In this document: positions 1 to 5,504 of the stretch, piece after piece | Numbering within the stretch: the first letter of the stretch is position 1 | Layout of the letters: every line of letters starts with the position of its first letter | Source of the DNA: Clostridia bacterium | GTDB lineage: Bacteria > Bacillota > Clostridia > Oscillospirales > CAG-272 | Direction of reading: 5' to 3' | Length of the DNA: 7,705 nt | Assembly: GCA_017379815.1 (NCBI GenBank) | Contig: JAFNVK010000064.1 | Coordinates: 1 to 7,705 of the forward strand | Position numbers and translations under genes: made by a program | The notes under the pieces: model-generated | The model's database searches: none | What the model was told of the DNA's origin: nothing | What the model saw: only the letters and a program-made list of their open reading frames with translations

Positions 1-864
1 CGTGACGTAGTCGGCGGTATTGAGTGGGCAAAGAGCCTGCGCGGCACGGCAGACGTGGCCAAGCAGGTGGAGAAGGGCAAGTCCGCCTTTGCAGGCACCG
101 AGCTTGCCGGCAAGACGCTTGGCGTGGTCGGCCTTGGCGCCATCGGCGGTCTGATCGCCAACGTGGCCATTCACCTTGGCATGAAGGTCATCGGCTGCGA
201 CCCCTTCCTGTCGGTCGAGGGCGCGTGGAATTTGAACCATCACGTCAACCGCGCCGCCACCTACGACGAGATCTTTGCGCAGGCGGATTACATCACCCTG
301 CACGTTCCTTCCACCAAGGATACCCGCGGCATGATCTGCGCCGAGAGCCTTGCCAAGATGAAGGACGGCGTCAAGCTGATCAACCTCTCCCGTGCTGACC
401 TTGTGTCGGCTGCCGATCTTGCCGAGGCACTCAAGGCAGGAAAGGTGTCGCGCTACGTCACGGATTTCCCGACCGAGGAGGTTCTGGAGCTTCCCGGCAC
501 GGTGGCCATTCCGCACCTTGGCGCATCCACCGAGGAGTCGGAGGACAACTGCGCCGTGATGGCGGCAAGGGAGCTTGACGATTACCTCAAGAACGGCAAC
601 ATCAAAAACAGCGTCAACTTCCCGGCTCTGCAGATGCCGAGAAGCGGTGTTTCGCGCATTTGCGCCCTGCACGCAAACGTGCCTGCGGTGCTGACCCGTC
701 TGACGGCGGCCATCGCCGAGGAGGGACTCAACATTGAGAACATGACCAGCAAATCCAAGGGCGACAACGCCTACACGGTGCTGGATTGCTCCTCCGTTCC
801 CTCGGATGCGGCACTTGCACGCATCTCGGCGGTTGAAGGAATGTTCCGCGTCCGCCTGATCTGA
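1..864 (+). CDS. serA: D-3-phosphoglycerate dehydrogenase, C-terminal part (5' truncated by window)
   Basis: The enzyme oxidises 3-phosphoglycerate to 3-phosphohydroxypyruvate with NAD+, the first step of serine synthesis in the cytoplasm. The frame is open from base 1, so the start lies upstream; 287 residues are visible. They carry the Rossmann fingerprint GLGAIG (visible residues 44-49), the acidic NAD-ribose position in CDP (Asp68), the active-site Arg in NLSRADLV (Arg131), a Glu after TDFPT (159/160) and the catalytic His in PHLGAS (His172). A C-terminal ACT domain runs from about residue 218 to 287. The layout fits the short clostridial form of about 390 residues with one ACT domain and no long intervening domain, so about 100 residues are missing. 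The ACT domain usually implies allosteric feedback by serine or another amino acid; that is family knowledge. In-frame GTG codons such as the one at 55 are internal. The gene ends 26 bp before a strong hairpin terminator. Confidence 0.93.
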   Translation, partial: RDVVGGIEWAKSLRGTADVAKQVEKGKSAFAGTELAGKTLGVVGLGAIGGLIANVAIHLGMKVIGCDPFLSVEGAWNLNHHVNRAATYDEIFAQADYITLHVPSTKDTRGMICAESLAKMKDGVKLINLSRADLVSAADLAEALKAGKVSRYVTDFPTEEVLELPGTVAIPHLGASTEESEDNCAVMAARELDDYLKNGNIKNSVNFPALQMPRSGVSRICALHANVPAVLTRLTAAIAEEGLNIENMTSKSKGDNAYTVLDCSSVPSDAALARISAVEGMFRVRLI

Positions 865-890
865 TCCGGAGGCGACAGAAGAAAAAATAC

Positions 891-934
891 GCCTGCCCGA
901 CGAACGAGAATGTGTTCGTCGGGCAGGCTTTTTT
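891..934. terminator. Bidirectional intrinsic terminator between serA and the GH127-like gene
   Basis: A perfect 15-bp stem (891-905 with 914-928) and an 8-nt loop is followed by T6 at 929-934 on the plus strand. On the minus strand the stem is followed by GTATTTTTTC (complement of 881-890), so it can also stop the convergent hydrolase transcript, whose stop codon is at 951-953. Confidence 0.93.
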
Positions 935-950
935 CGTTTGGGGAAAAGGC

Positions 951-2918
951 TTAGGCGTTCTTGGTCAGGATCCAGGCGGCCATCTTGCTCTCCTCGGTCC
1001 AGAGCTTGCCGGCGGAGGAGTAGTCGGTCAGCGTCATGCGCGTGCCGTCGGTCAGAGGAACGGTCACCTCAAGAATGGTCTCGTAGGGGGCCTTGGGGGA
1101 GTCGGCGAGGACGGCGTCCACGTATCCGTTTTCGTCCACGGCGATCTCCACGGGATCGTCCACGCTGTAGCCCAGGCGGTTTTCCTGCGCCAGCGTTACG
1201 GGGCCGCGCAAAAGCGCCACGTGATAGGGGGCTGTGGGGTCCTCCTTGCTGATCAGCGGGATCATGGTGTTGATGCCCCAGATGACCTTATTGACCAGAA
1301 GCTCTCTGACGTAGGGCAGGGGACGGATCGCGCGGGTGCGCATATCGAGCGAGAGGGTGATGACGTCGCCCGTTTTCCACTCGCGGGAAAGGACGGCGTA
1401 GCCGTCAGCGATCTCCAGATCGGCCTCGCCGTTGATCTGCAGACCCGTGCCGATGCTCCATGCGGGAATGCGGAGCTTGAGGGCAAAGGCTTCGGGGCGC
1501 TCGGCCTCGACCGTGATGCGGATGCTTCCGCTCTTGGGGTAGTCGGTCTCGGTGCGCAGGAGCAGGGTCTGTCCCTCGGGGGAGGTCGTCTTTACCGTTC
1601 CGGCCAGGTAGAGGTTCATCACAAGGCCGGCCTCGTCGGCCACGAGATGGACTCTGGGCAAAAGGCCGAGGCCGATGGCACCGATGCAGGCGCAGCAGCC
1701 GTAGTAGTGATTATCCGACATGGGGCGGAAGCCGCCGATCTTCTTTCCGCGCGTGCCTGCGGTCAGCGGGCTGTAGCTGTCAAAGGGAAGGGGCTCAAGA
1801 TGCAGGTCGGGATAGTCGGTGGCAAGCGTGGGCTCGATCACCTTCTCGGTGTTGATCGAGCCGAGGTAGGCGTTGTAGAAGGAGACCTCAAAGGCGTCCA
1901 TGAATTTGGAGTCACCCGTGAGCAGATATACCTGGTGGAAGAATTTCATCAGCGTCACGGTCACGCAGGTCTCCTGCATAACGGGATGGTTGTTGGTGTT
2001 GGCTTGACGCACGGCGGAGTGGTCGAAGAGCTCGTGCGTGCAGCCGCAGGAGCCGATCACGGTAAAGTCGGTCTCAAGGATCCGGCTTGCAAAGTTGACG
2101 ACGGCGGTCTTGTATTTCTCCTCGCCCGTGATGCGGTAGTATTCGAGCAGTCCCTCAAAGCAGGAGGTCATCTCGTAGGCCTTGGTTACGGGATACTGAT
2201 AGGGAGCGGCGTCGTTTTCGTAGGCGAGGTCAAAGATGTTGACCACGTCGGTAGCACCCGTTCCCACGATATAGGAGGCAAAATCCAGGTAAGCCTGCTC
2301 CCCCGTGAGGGAGTAGAGGCGAACGATGGGCTCCAGAATGGAGGAGGCGTTAAGGCCTCTCCAGTGGCGGGTGGCCTTCACGATCGGCTTCTTTCCCTCC
2401 TTGGAGCTTCCGATACGGGCGATGATGTAGTCGGCCTGTCCTCTCATGGAGGCGATCATCTCGGCCTTCAGTTCTTCGTCGGGGCAGACCTCGAGAAAAT
2501 ACTGCATACCGAGCATTACGTATTTGCGCGACCAGATATCCCATGCGTCGAATTCCATGCCGAGCGGATAGGAGCTGATGCGTCCGTCCCCGTTGGCGCT
2601 GGCCATCATGTCGCGGACGGTTTCGACGAGGATACGGTAAAGCTCCTCGTCACGGGTATAGGCCCAGACCATGGATGCGCCGCGCATCATTTTGCCCCAG
2701 TACTCGCCTCTCCAGCCGCCGTCAGCGTCAGCGTCCTCGCGGAACTGCTGCACGAAGCGACGCCAGAGCACGGGATCCATCAGCTGAAAGTCGCGAATGA
2801 AGCGAAAGGCCCGATCCACAAATCCGGAGTAGCGATATTCGTTGCGGTGATCCGAGAAGCAGACGTCGGTCTTGCTTCGCGGTTGATGAATGGGGTGGTC
2901 TGCATACAGGTTTCTCAT
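951..2918 (-). CDS. DUF1680 / GH127-family-like glycoside hydrolase (putative beta-L-arabinofuranosidase)
   Basis: This 655-residue protein has no signal peptide and is probably cytoplasmic. It has the DUF1680 layout: an alpha/alpha-barrel N-terminal region (about 1-420) and beta-rich C-terminal domains (about 430-655). Characterised GH127 enzymes remove beta-L-arabinofuranosyl units with a zinc-bound Cys nucleophile. The key residues appear kept: Glu316 and Cys318 in MQETC, and adjacent Cys408-Cys409 in YYGCCAC, matching the Glu-x-Cys and Cys-Cys ligands of the family; Glu296 (CTHELFD) is in the likely acid/base position. The sequence after the Cys pair (ACIGAIGLGLL) differs from the usual CCPPN-type motif, so substrate and exact GH family are open (GH127, GH146 or a neighbour). 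ATG at 2918-2916 follows AAAAGGAG with a 7-nt gap and lies downstream of a perfect consensus promoter. No transporter or sugar regulator is adjacent. Family call is firm; arabinofuranose specificity is inference. Confidence 0.88.
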   Translation of the reverse strand: MRNLYADHPIHQPRSKTDVCFSDHRNEYRYSGFVDRAFRFIRDFQLMDPVLWRRFVQQFREDADADGGWRGEYWGKMMRGASMVWAYTRDEELYRILVETVRDMMASANGDGRISSYPLGMEFDAWDIWSRKYVMLGMQYFLEVCPDEELKAEMIASMRGQADYIIARIGSSKEGKKPIVKATRHWRGLNASSILEPIVRLYSLTGEQAYLDFASYIVGTGATDVVNIFDLAYENDAAPYQYPVTKAYEMTSCFEGLLEYYRITGEEKYKTAVVNFASRILETDFTVIGSCGCTHELFDHSAVRQANTNNHPVMQETCVTVTLMKFFHQVYLLTGDSKFMDAFEVSFYNAYLGSINTEKVIEPTLATDYPDLHLEPLPFDSYSPLTAGTRGKKIGGFRPMSDNHYYGCCACIGAIGLGLLPRVHLVADEAGLVMNLYLAGTVKTTSPEGQTLLLRTETDYPKSGSIRITVEAERPEAFALKLRIPAWSIGTGLQINGEADLEIADGYAVLSREWKTGDVITLSLDMRTRAIRPLPYVRELLVNKVIWGINTMIPLISKEDPTAPYHVALLRGPVTLAQENRLGYSVDDPVEIAVDENGYVDAVLADSPKAPYETILEVTVPLTDGTRMTLTDYSSAGKLWTEESKMAAWILTKNA

Positions 2919-2977
2919 ATCGGTTCTCCTTTTCGGGCTGTTGAGCCGTGTTTTTGTGGGGGCTTTCGGTCTATCTC

Positions 2978-3006
2978 ATTATACCTTTTTCCGTAGGCGT
3001 TGTCAA
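2978..3006 (-). promoter_or_regulatory. Perfect consensus sigma-70/sigma-A promoter for the GH127-like gene
   Basis: Reading the minus strand, TTGACA (3006-3001), a 17-bp spacer and TATAAT (2983-2978) match both consensus hexamers exactly. Transcription would begin near 2970, giving a leader of about 50 nt before the ATG at 2918. Confidence 0.9.
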
Positions 3007-3056
3007 TAACCTTGCCGCTTTTTTTGTAGCGGAGCCTTCATTTTTGGAAATAGGGA

Positions 3057-3085
3057 TTGACTTTCCCGGGAAACTGTGGTACAAT
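3057..3085 (+). promoter_or_regulatory. Promoter for the 98-residue protein, with a palindrome in the spacer
   Basis: TTGACT (3057-3062), a 17-bp spacer and TACAAT (3080-3085) form a good promoter, and TGG just before the -10 box supplies an extended -10 TGn. A 12-bp perfect palindrome TTTCCCGGGAAA (3062-3073) overlaps the -35 end and spacer and is a candidate operator. The promoter is divergent from that of the GH127-like gene; the two -35 boxes are 50 bp apart. Confidence 0.82.
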
Positions 3086-3140
3086 AATTCTTGTATAAGT
3101 ATTTATAGAACCGAACGTTACGATAAAGGAGGAACACGGC

Positions 3141-3437
3141 GTGGAAAAGGATACGAGACCCCTGGTTTCCGGATCGCATCTGGAATACCTCGGCAAGCCG
3201 CTGGTTCGCGAGGGCAACACCATCTGCTACGGCGATATGACCGAAAAATGCATTCTGGTGCTGGAGATCATCTCCTACAAGGAGGTCAACGGCAAGCAGC
3301 TGCCCAAAAATATTTTGATCCAGGTGATCGACTCGAAGGATCCCAACAAGATCATCAAGCAGGGCTCCAAGGAGGGCCTGCACGATGCCTTTACCCTGGG
3401 CCTTGTCTGGCTGGACCTGGCACTCAAGGCAAACTGA
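3141..3437 (+). CDS. Hypothetical protein, 98 residues, function unknown
   Basis: I do not recognise a named family with certainty. The product is a small soluble protein with no signal peptide, membrane segment or metal motif. Residues 15-65 look like a beta-rich domain (HLEYLGKPLVREGNTICYG, then KCILVLEIISYKEV, then KNILIQVID), followed by a lysine-rich stretch and a C-terminal helix (GLHDAFTLGLVWLDLALK). The start is GTG at 3141, chosen because AAAGGAGG (3125-3132) sits 8 nt upstream and a promoter with -10 at 3080-3085 gives a leader of about 50 nt. A longer reading in another frame over this stretch lacks these signals. The gene stands alone between its own promoter and a hairpin terminator 15 bp after the stop. 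Codon use is like its neighbours, so it looks like a genuine expressed gene of the host. Confidence 0.85.
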   Translation: MEKDTRPLVSGSHLEYLGKPLVREGNTICYGDMTEKCILVLEIISYKEVNGKQLPKNILIQVIDSKDPNKIIKQGSKEGLHDAFTLGLVWLDLALKAN

Positions 3438-3452
3438 TCTCCGGATCAAAGC

Positions 3453-3518
3453 AAGCACTTTCTTGATGTCTTCCGATCGCACACGTGCGCTCGTCGGCCG
3501 GGAAAGTGCTTCTTTTTT
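3453..3518 (+). terminator. Intrinsic terminator after the 98-residue protein gene
   Basis: A 10-bp perfect outer stem AAGCACTTTC/GAAAGTGCTT (3453-3462 with 3502-3511) is followed by C and T6 (3513-3518). The 39-nt loop is long for a terminator but can fold further, for example CGCAC/GTGCG around 3479-3490, giving a branched or elongated hairpin. Confidence 0.8.
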
Positions 3519-3576
3519 CTTGATTGACGACATTTTATTCGAGCCGACCCCATGACGGCCGGAGAAAGGACAACCA

Positions 3577-3672
3577 ATGATGGATATTCACGCTTTACTT
3601 GCCCGAATCCGCCTGATGGTCGGATACGCCGACCACTTCCACTTTACCGACAGCTTCCGTCTGCTCAAGTAA
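3577..3672 (+). CDS. Candidate small protein, 31 residues, between two terminators
   Basis: An ATG-initiated frame of 31 codons begins MMDIHALLARIRLMVGYADH and ends FRLLK before TAA. GGAGAAAGGA (3561-3570) lies 6 nt before the first ATG, a convincing ribosome binding site, and the stop is 17 bp before a strong terminator stem. The peptide could form an amphipathic helix in its first half (alternating Leu/Ile with Arg) followed by an aromatic/His stretch. There is no signal peptide or clear membrane span. I see no good promoter between the terminator ending at 3518 and this frame; TTGACG at 3524-3529 has no matching -10. Expression may therefore depend on read-through from the gene upstream. 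It could be a real small protein, a leader peptide, or chance coding. It matches no family known to me. Confidence 0.42.
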   Translation: MMDIHALLARIRLMVGYADHFHFTDSFRLLK

Positions 3673-3689
3673 GACGGCAAAACGAAAAG

Positions 3690-3728
3690 CCGAGCCGATA
3701 CGCAAACGCGTATCGGCTCGGTGTTTTT
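3690..3728. terminator. Strong hairpin terminator, shared by convergent units
   Basis: A perfect 14-bp GC-rich stem (3690-3703 with 3708-3721) with an AAAC loop is followed by TGTTTTTA on the plus strand. On the minus strand the stem is followed by GCTTTTCGTTTT, so it can also end the HAD gene transcript, whose stop codon is at 3741-3743. Confidence 0.88.
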
Positions 3729-3740
3729 ATGTATTGGCGT

Positions 3741-4445
3741 TCAGAGATGCGCCAGCTTCTCGGGGAGGGTGCGGTAGTCGTCGATGAAGATATAGTCCAT
3801 GCCGCCAAGGCGCACGTGGCTGTCGCCGCCGCCGTCGCCAAAATCGTCGCCCACGTAGAGGATCTCGTCCTTCTCGTAGCCGTTCTCCTTGGCGTACTGC
3901 ATAATGGCGTCGTATTTGTTAAAGCGCTTCTCGGAGAAATCAAAGGAGGAAGAGCCGCCGATAAAGACGGTGTACTGCTCGCCAAAGATCTCCAGCACCT
4001 CGGGGTAGAGGACCTTGCGCTTCTCGCGCGTGGGGTCAAAGGCAACCTTGTCCGCAATATCGGCCTTGGTGCCAAGCAGAGGGAAGGTCACCATACCGCT
4101 GGCATGGAACTCCACGCCCTCGCCCTTGAATTCGGTGTAGCCGTATTTTTCGCGGAGGTATTGGATCTTCTCGCAAAAGAAATCCTGATCCACGGGACAG
4201 ATCTCCTCGCGAACGAGCACGAACTCGCCGTCCACGATCTTACTCTCCTGCATACCGTAGTTGCCGAGAATGTCGATGGGGTAGCCCTCCATCTGGTCGT
4301 AGATGCGGCGCGCGCCGCCGGCGCCCACCATCAGGAGCTTGTACGTTTCGTTCAGACGGTCAAGGACCGCGCGGTTTTCGGAGGTCATGGGGGAGCGGTG
4401 CTGGGTCAGCGTGCCGTCCAGATCAAAGCAGATCAGTCTTTTCAT
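3741..4445 (-). CDS. HAD superfamily (IIB) hydrolase, eukaryotic-type phosphomannomutase-like
   Basis: This 234-residue cytoplasmic protein belongs to the haloacid dehalogenase superfamily, subclass IIB. Motif I is FDLDGTL with Asp8 (nucleophile) and Asp10 (acid/base). The Lys of motif III fits Lys177 in NKYDA, and motif IV is YVGDDFGDGGGDSH (Asp200, Asp201, Asp208). The cap region GMVTFPLLG (117-125) and IGGSSSFDF (162-170) resemble the NVSPIG and SIGG-SFDVFP stretches of PMM1/PMM2-type phosphomannomutases. Odd point: where PMM has VGGSD this protein has VGAGGA (40-45), so the usual motif II Ser/Thr is absent. It may be a sugar-phosphate phosphatase or a mutase relative; the substrate is unknown. 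The ATG at 4445-4443 is chosen because GAAAGG lies 7 nt upstream and because a longer in-frame start would run through the gene's own promoter. It is a single-gene transcription unit. Confidence 0.85.
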   Translation of the reverse strand: MKRLICFDLDGTLTQHRSPMTSENRAVLDRLNETYKLLMVGAGGARRIYDQMEGYPIDILGNYGMQESKIVDGEFVLVREEICPVDQDFFCEKIQYLREKYGYTEFKGEGVEFHASGMVTFPLLGTKADIADKVAFDPTREKRKVLYPEVLEIFGEQYTVFIGGSSSFDFSEKRFNKYDAIMQYAKENGYEKDEILYVGDDFGDGGGDSHVRLGGMDYIFIDDYRTLPEKLAHL

Positions 4446-4485
4446 GAGAATGCCTTTCGTCAGTGGAATGAGTAATGATGGCTTT

Positions 4486-4514
4486 ATTATAACGCAACCG
4501 ACACGAAATGTCAA
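4486..4514 (-). promoter_or_regulatory. Perfect consensus promoter for the HAD hydrolase gene
   Basis: On the minus strand TTGACA (4514-4509), a 17-bp spacer and TATAAT (4491-4486) match both hexamers exactly. The expected transcription start is near 4479, giving a leader of about 34 nt. This placement rules out translation starts upstream of 4445. Confidence 0.9.
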
Positions 4515-4558
4515 GTCCTTGGCGCCTTTTTGCTTTCCGCCGCGCAGGGGAAAGGGGC

Positions 4559-4587
4559 TTGACTTTTGCCCGGGAGTATGCTATACT
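4559..4587 (+). promoter_or_regulatory. Promoter for the small lipoprotein gene
   Basis: TTGACT (4559-4564), a 17-bp spacer and TATACT (4582-4587) form a good promoter, with TGC before the -10 giving an extended -10. The start point should be near 4594, only about 26 nt before the ATG. It is divergent from the HAD promoter, with the -35 boxes 44 bp apart. Confidence 0.83.
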
Positions 4588-4619
4588 GTCGGTAGTTGAT
4601 GCGGAAAGGAGTGCCCTGC

Positions 4620-4856
4620 ATGAAATATTCTCTTTTTGTGCTTTGCCTTGTGCTTTGCCTGGCACTCGTCTCCTGCGTGCATTTCGTTGATCCGAACGAG
4701 AGTGCCGAGAGCGAAAGGGAGACCGAAGGCGCGGAGGTGACCGATCCTGCGACCGATCCCGAAACGAATCCCGAAACGAGCCCCGAGACAGAAGGGGAGA
4801 GTGAGGGGGAGACCCTGCCAAACGAGCCAGACCCCGATCATACCGCACGCTATTGA
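4620..4856 (+). CDS. Small acidic Glu/Thr/Pro-rich lipoprotein, 78 residues
   Basis: The product is probably a membrane-anchored extracytoplasmic lipoprotein of unknown role. A short signal peptide (Met-Lys, then hydrophobic residues 5-17) ends in the lipobox LVSC, so Cys19 should be lipidated after cleavage by signal peptidase II. The mature part is about 60 residues, very acidic and low in complexity: residues 41-58 hold four imperfect copies of a D/N/S-P-E/A-T unit, followed by EGESEGET. No folded domain is evident; it resembles a flexible linker or spacer without a following domain. The ATG at 4620 is chosen because GGAAAGGAG (4603-4611) lies 8 nt upstream; a start at 4596 or 4599 would leave almost no leader after the promoter. 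The gene has its own promoter and terminator. It could be a truncated remnant of a larger lipoprotein, but promoter, ribosome binding site, lipobox, stop and terminator all look intact. Confidence 0.82.
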   Translation: MKYSLFVLCLVLCLALVSCVHFVDPNESAESERETEGAEVTDPATDPETNPETSPETEGESEGETLPNEPDPDHTARY

Positions 4857-4870
4857 TGCCAAAACGAAAC

Positions 4871-4918
4871 GCCGCGCCGACCTGGAAGGACAGGTCGGCG
4901 CGGCTTTGCTCTTCCTTT
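4871..4918 (+). terminator. Hairpin terminator after the lipoprotein gene
   Basis: A perfect 14-bp GC-rich stem (4871-4884 with 4891-4904) with a 6-nt loop GAAGGA is followed by TTTGCTCTTCCTTT. The T tract is interrupted, but the stem is very stable. It begins 14 bp after the lipoprotein stop codon. Confidence 0.8.
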
Positions 4919-4996
4919 GCCATCAAGCCCTGTCTCGCCGGATCGTTTTGCCGTTGCGCGGACGGAAAAAAGACCGCAAAGCGCGCAAAAATACGC

Positions 4997-5025
4997 TTGA
5001 CAAAGTGATCGCTTTGTGCTATAAT
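4997..5025 (+). promoter_or_regulatory. Perfect consensus promoter for the Fur-family/transporter operon
   Basis: TTGACA (4997-5002), a 17-bp spacer and TATAAT (5020-5025) match both hexamers exactly, and TGC before the -10 adds an extended -10. Transcription should start near 5032, inside the palindromic operator. Such a strong promoter suits a gene held down by a repressor. Confidence 0.92.
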
Positions 5026-5045
5026 TTGAGAATGGTTCTCAAATT
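5023..5045. promoter_or_regulatory. Fur-box-like operator overlapping the -10 box and start point
   Basis: A perfect inverted repeat has 10-bp arms (AATTTGAGAA at 5023-5032, TTCTCAAATT at 5036-5045) around TGG. Its core, TGAGAAT-G-GTTCTCA, fits the 7-1-7 Fur-family pattern TGATAAT-N-ATTATCA at 12 of 14 arm positions. Its position over the -10 end and start site would block RNA polymerase. The natural binder is the Fur-family protein encoded immediately downstream; that assignment is inference. Confidence 0.85.
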
Positions 5046-5063
5046 CAAAAAAGGATAAGCAAC

Positions 5064-5504
5064 ATGACGAAGAAACGCTATCATACAAAAGGGCGCGAGG
5101 CTCTTTTGTCCTACCTGCGGGAGCATCCCGACTGCCAGTTCTCGGCGGAGGAGCTCTGCCTTGCCGTCAACGGAGAGGCGGAAAAGGGCAAAAGCACGGT
5201 CTACCGCCAGCTGAATCAGCTCTCCGAGACCTACGCCGTTCGCCGCTTTCGCGACGAGGAGGCAGGCCGCAATCTCTATCAATACGTGGGCGAGGGCTGC
5301 GATTGCCGATTGCATTTTCACGAGAAGTGTCTGCAATGCGGCAGGATCGAGCATCTCGATTGCCAAGGATCTGCGGCCTTTGCCGCGCATCTGCGCGCCG
5401 AGCACGGCTTTGTGATCGACTGCGGACAGACCATGCTCTACGGTCTGTGCGCCGAGTGCTATGCTACGGCAGAGCGCGAGAGGGGAGGGCAGGCACATGC
5501 ATGA
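5064..5504 (+). CDS. Fur-family metal-responsive transcriptional repressor
   Basis: This 146-residue cytoplasmic regulator has the usual Fur-family length and layout: an N-terminal winged helix (about 1-78), with recognition region KGKSTVYRQLNQLSE (41-55), and a C-terminal metal/dimerisation domain. Two Cys pairs, CLQC (Cys89, Cys92) and CAEC (Cys129, Cys132), should bind a structural zinc. His84 and His86 (HFH), three residues before the first Cys pair, match the conserved sensing-site histidines, and His114 fits another. The region IDCGQTMLYGLC lacks the His found here in E. coli Fur, as in several clostridial Zur/Fur-like relatives, so the sensed metal (Zn, Fe or Mn) cannot be assigned. 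ATG at 5064 follows AAGGA with an 8-nt gap. The promoter carries a Fur-box-like palindrome, implying autoregulation. The gene overlaps the transporter gene by 8 bp, so both are expressed together. Confidence 0.9.
   Translation: MTKKRYHTKGREALLSYLREHPDCQFSAEELCLAVNGEAEKGKSTVYRQLNQLSETYAVRRFRDEEAGRNLYQYVGEGCDCRLHFHEKCLQCGRIEHLDCQGSAAFAAHLRAEHGFVIDCGQTMLYGLCAECYATAERERGGQAHA

Noticed and set aside
912..2996. A long open frame (about 694 codons) on the plus strand across the hydrolase gene
   Set aside because: It is antisense to a gene with recognisable family motifs, a ribosome binding site and a promoter; the translation is Gly/His/Val rich with no domain, and it runs into the terminator hairpin. 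It is a high-GC shadow.
3552..4475. A 307-codon open frame on the plus strand across the HAD gene
   Set aside because: It is antisense to a clear HAD protein, crosses the terminator at 3690-3728, and shows Ala/Val/His-biased low-quality sequence typical of an antisense frame.
4446..4514. A longer N-terminus for the HAD protein starting at 4514
   Set aside because: The extension would cover the -35 and -10 boxes of its own promoter and lacks a ribosome binding site; the ATG at 4445 has one and begins right at the conserved motif I region.
4515..4558. CTTTCC/GGAAAG inverted repeat between the divergent HAD and lipoprotein promoters
   Set aside because: Six-base arms with a 10-nt gap in GC-rich DNA are likely by chance, and the repeat does not overlap either promoter core.
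4730..4800. Tandem DNA repeat in the lipoprotein gene as a possible mobile or CRISPR-like array
   Set aside because: The repeat is imperfect at DNA level and fully explained by the P-E-T protein repeat.
4905..4996. Possible RNA gene or minus-strand hairpin in the gap before the Fur-family promoter, including CCGT/ACGG near 4950-4966
   Set aside because: The stem is short and imperfect, and there is no promoter or recognised RNA motif. I see only the terminator tail and promoter approach here.
5461..5496. A start at 5461 for the membrane transporter
   Set aside because: It would overlap the regulator gene by 44 bp with no ribosome binding site, whereas ATG 5497 has AGGGGAGG at the right distance.
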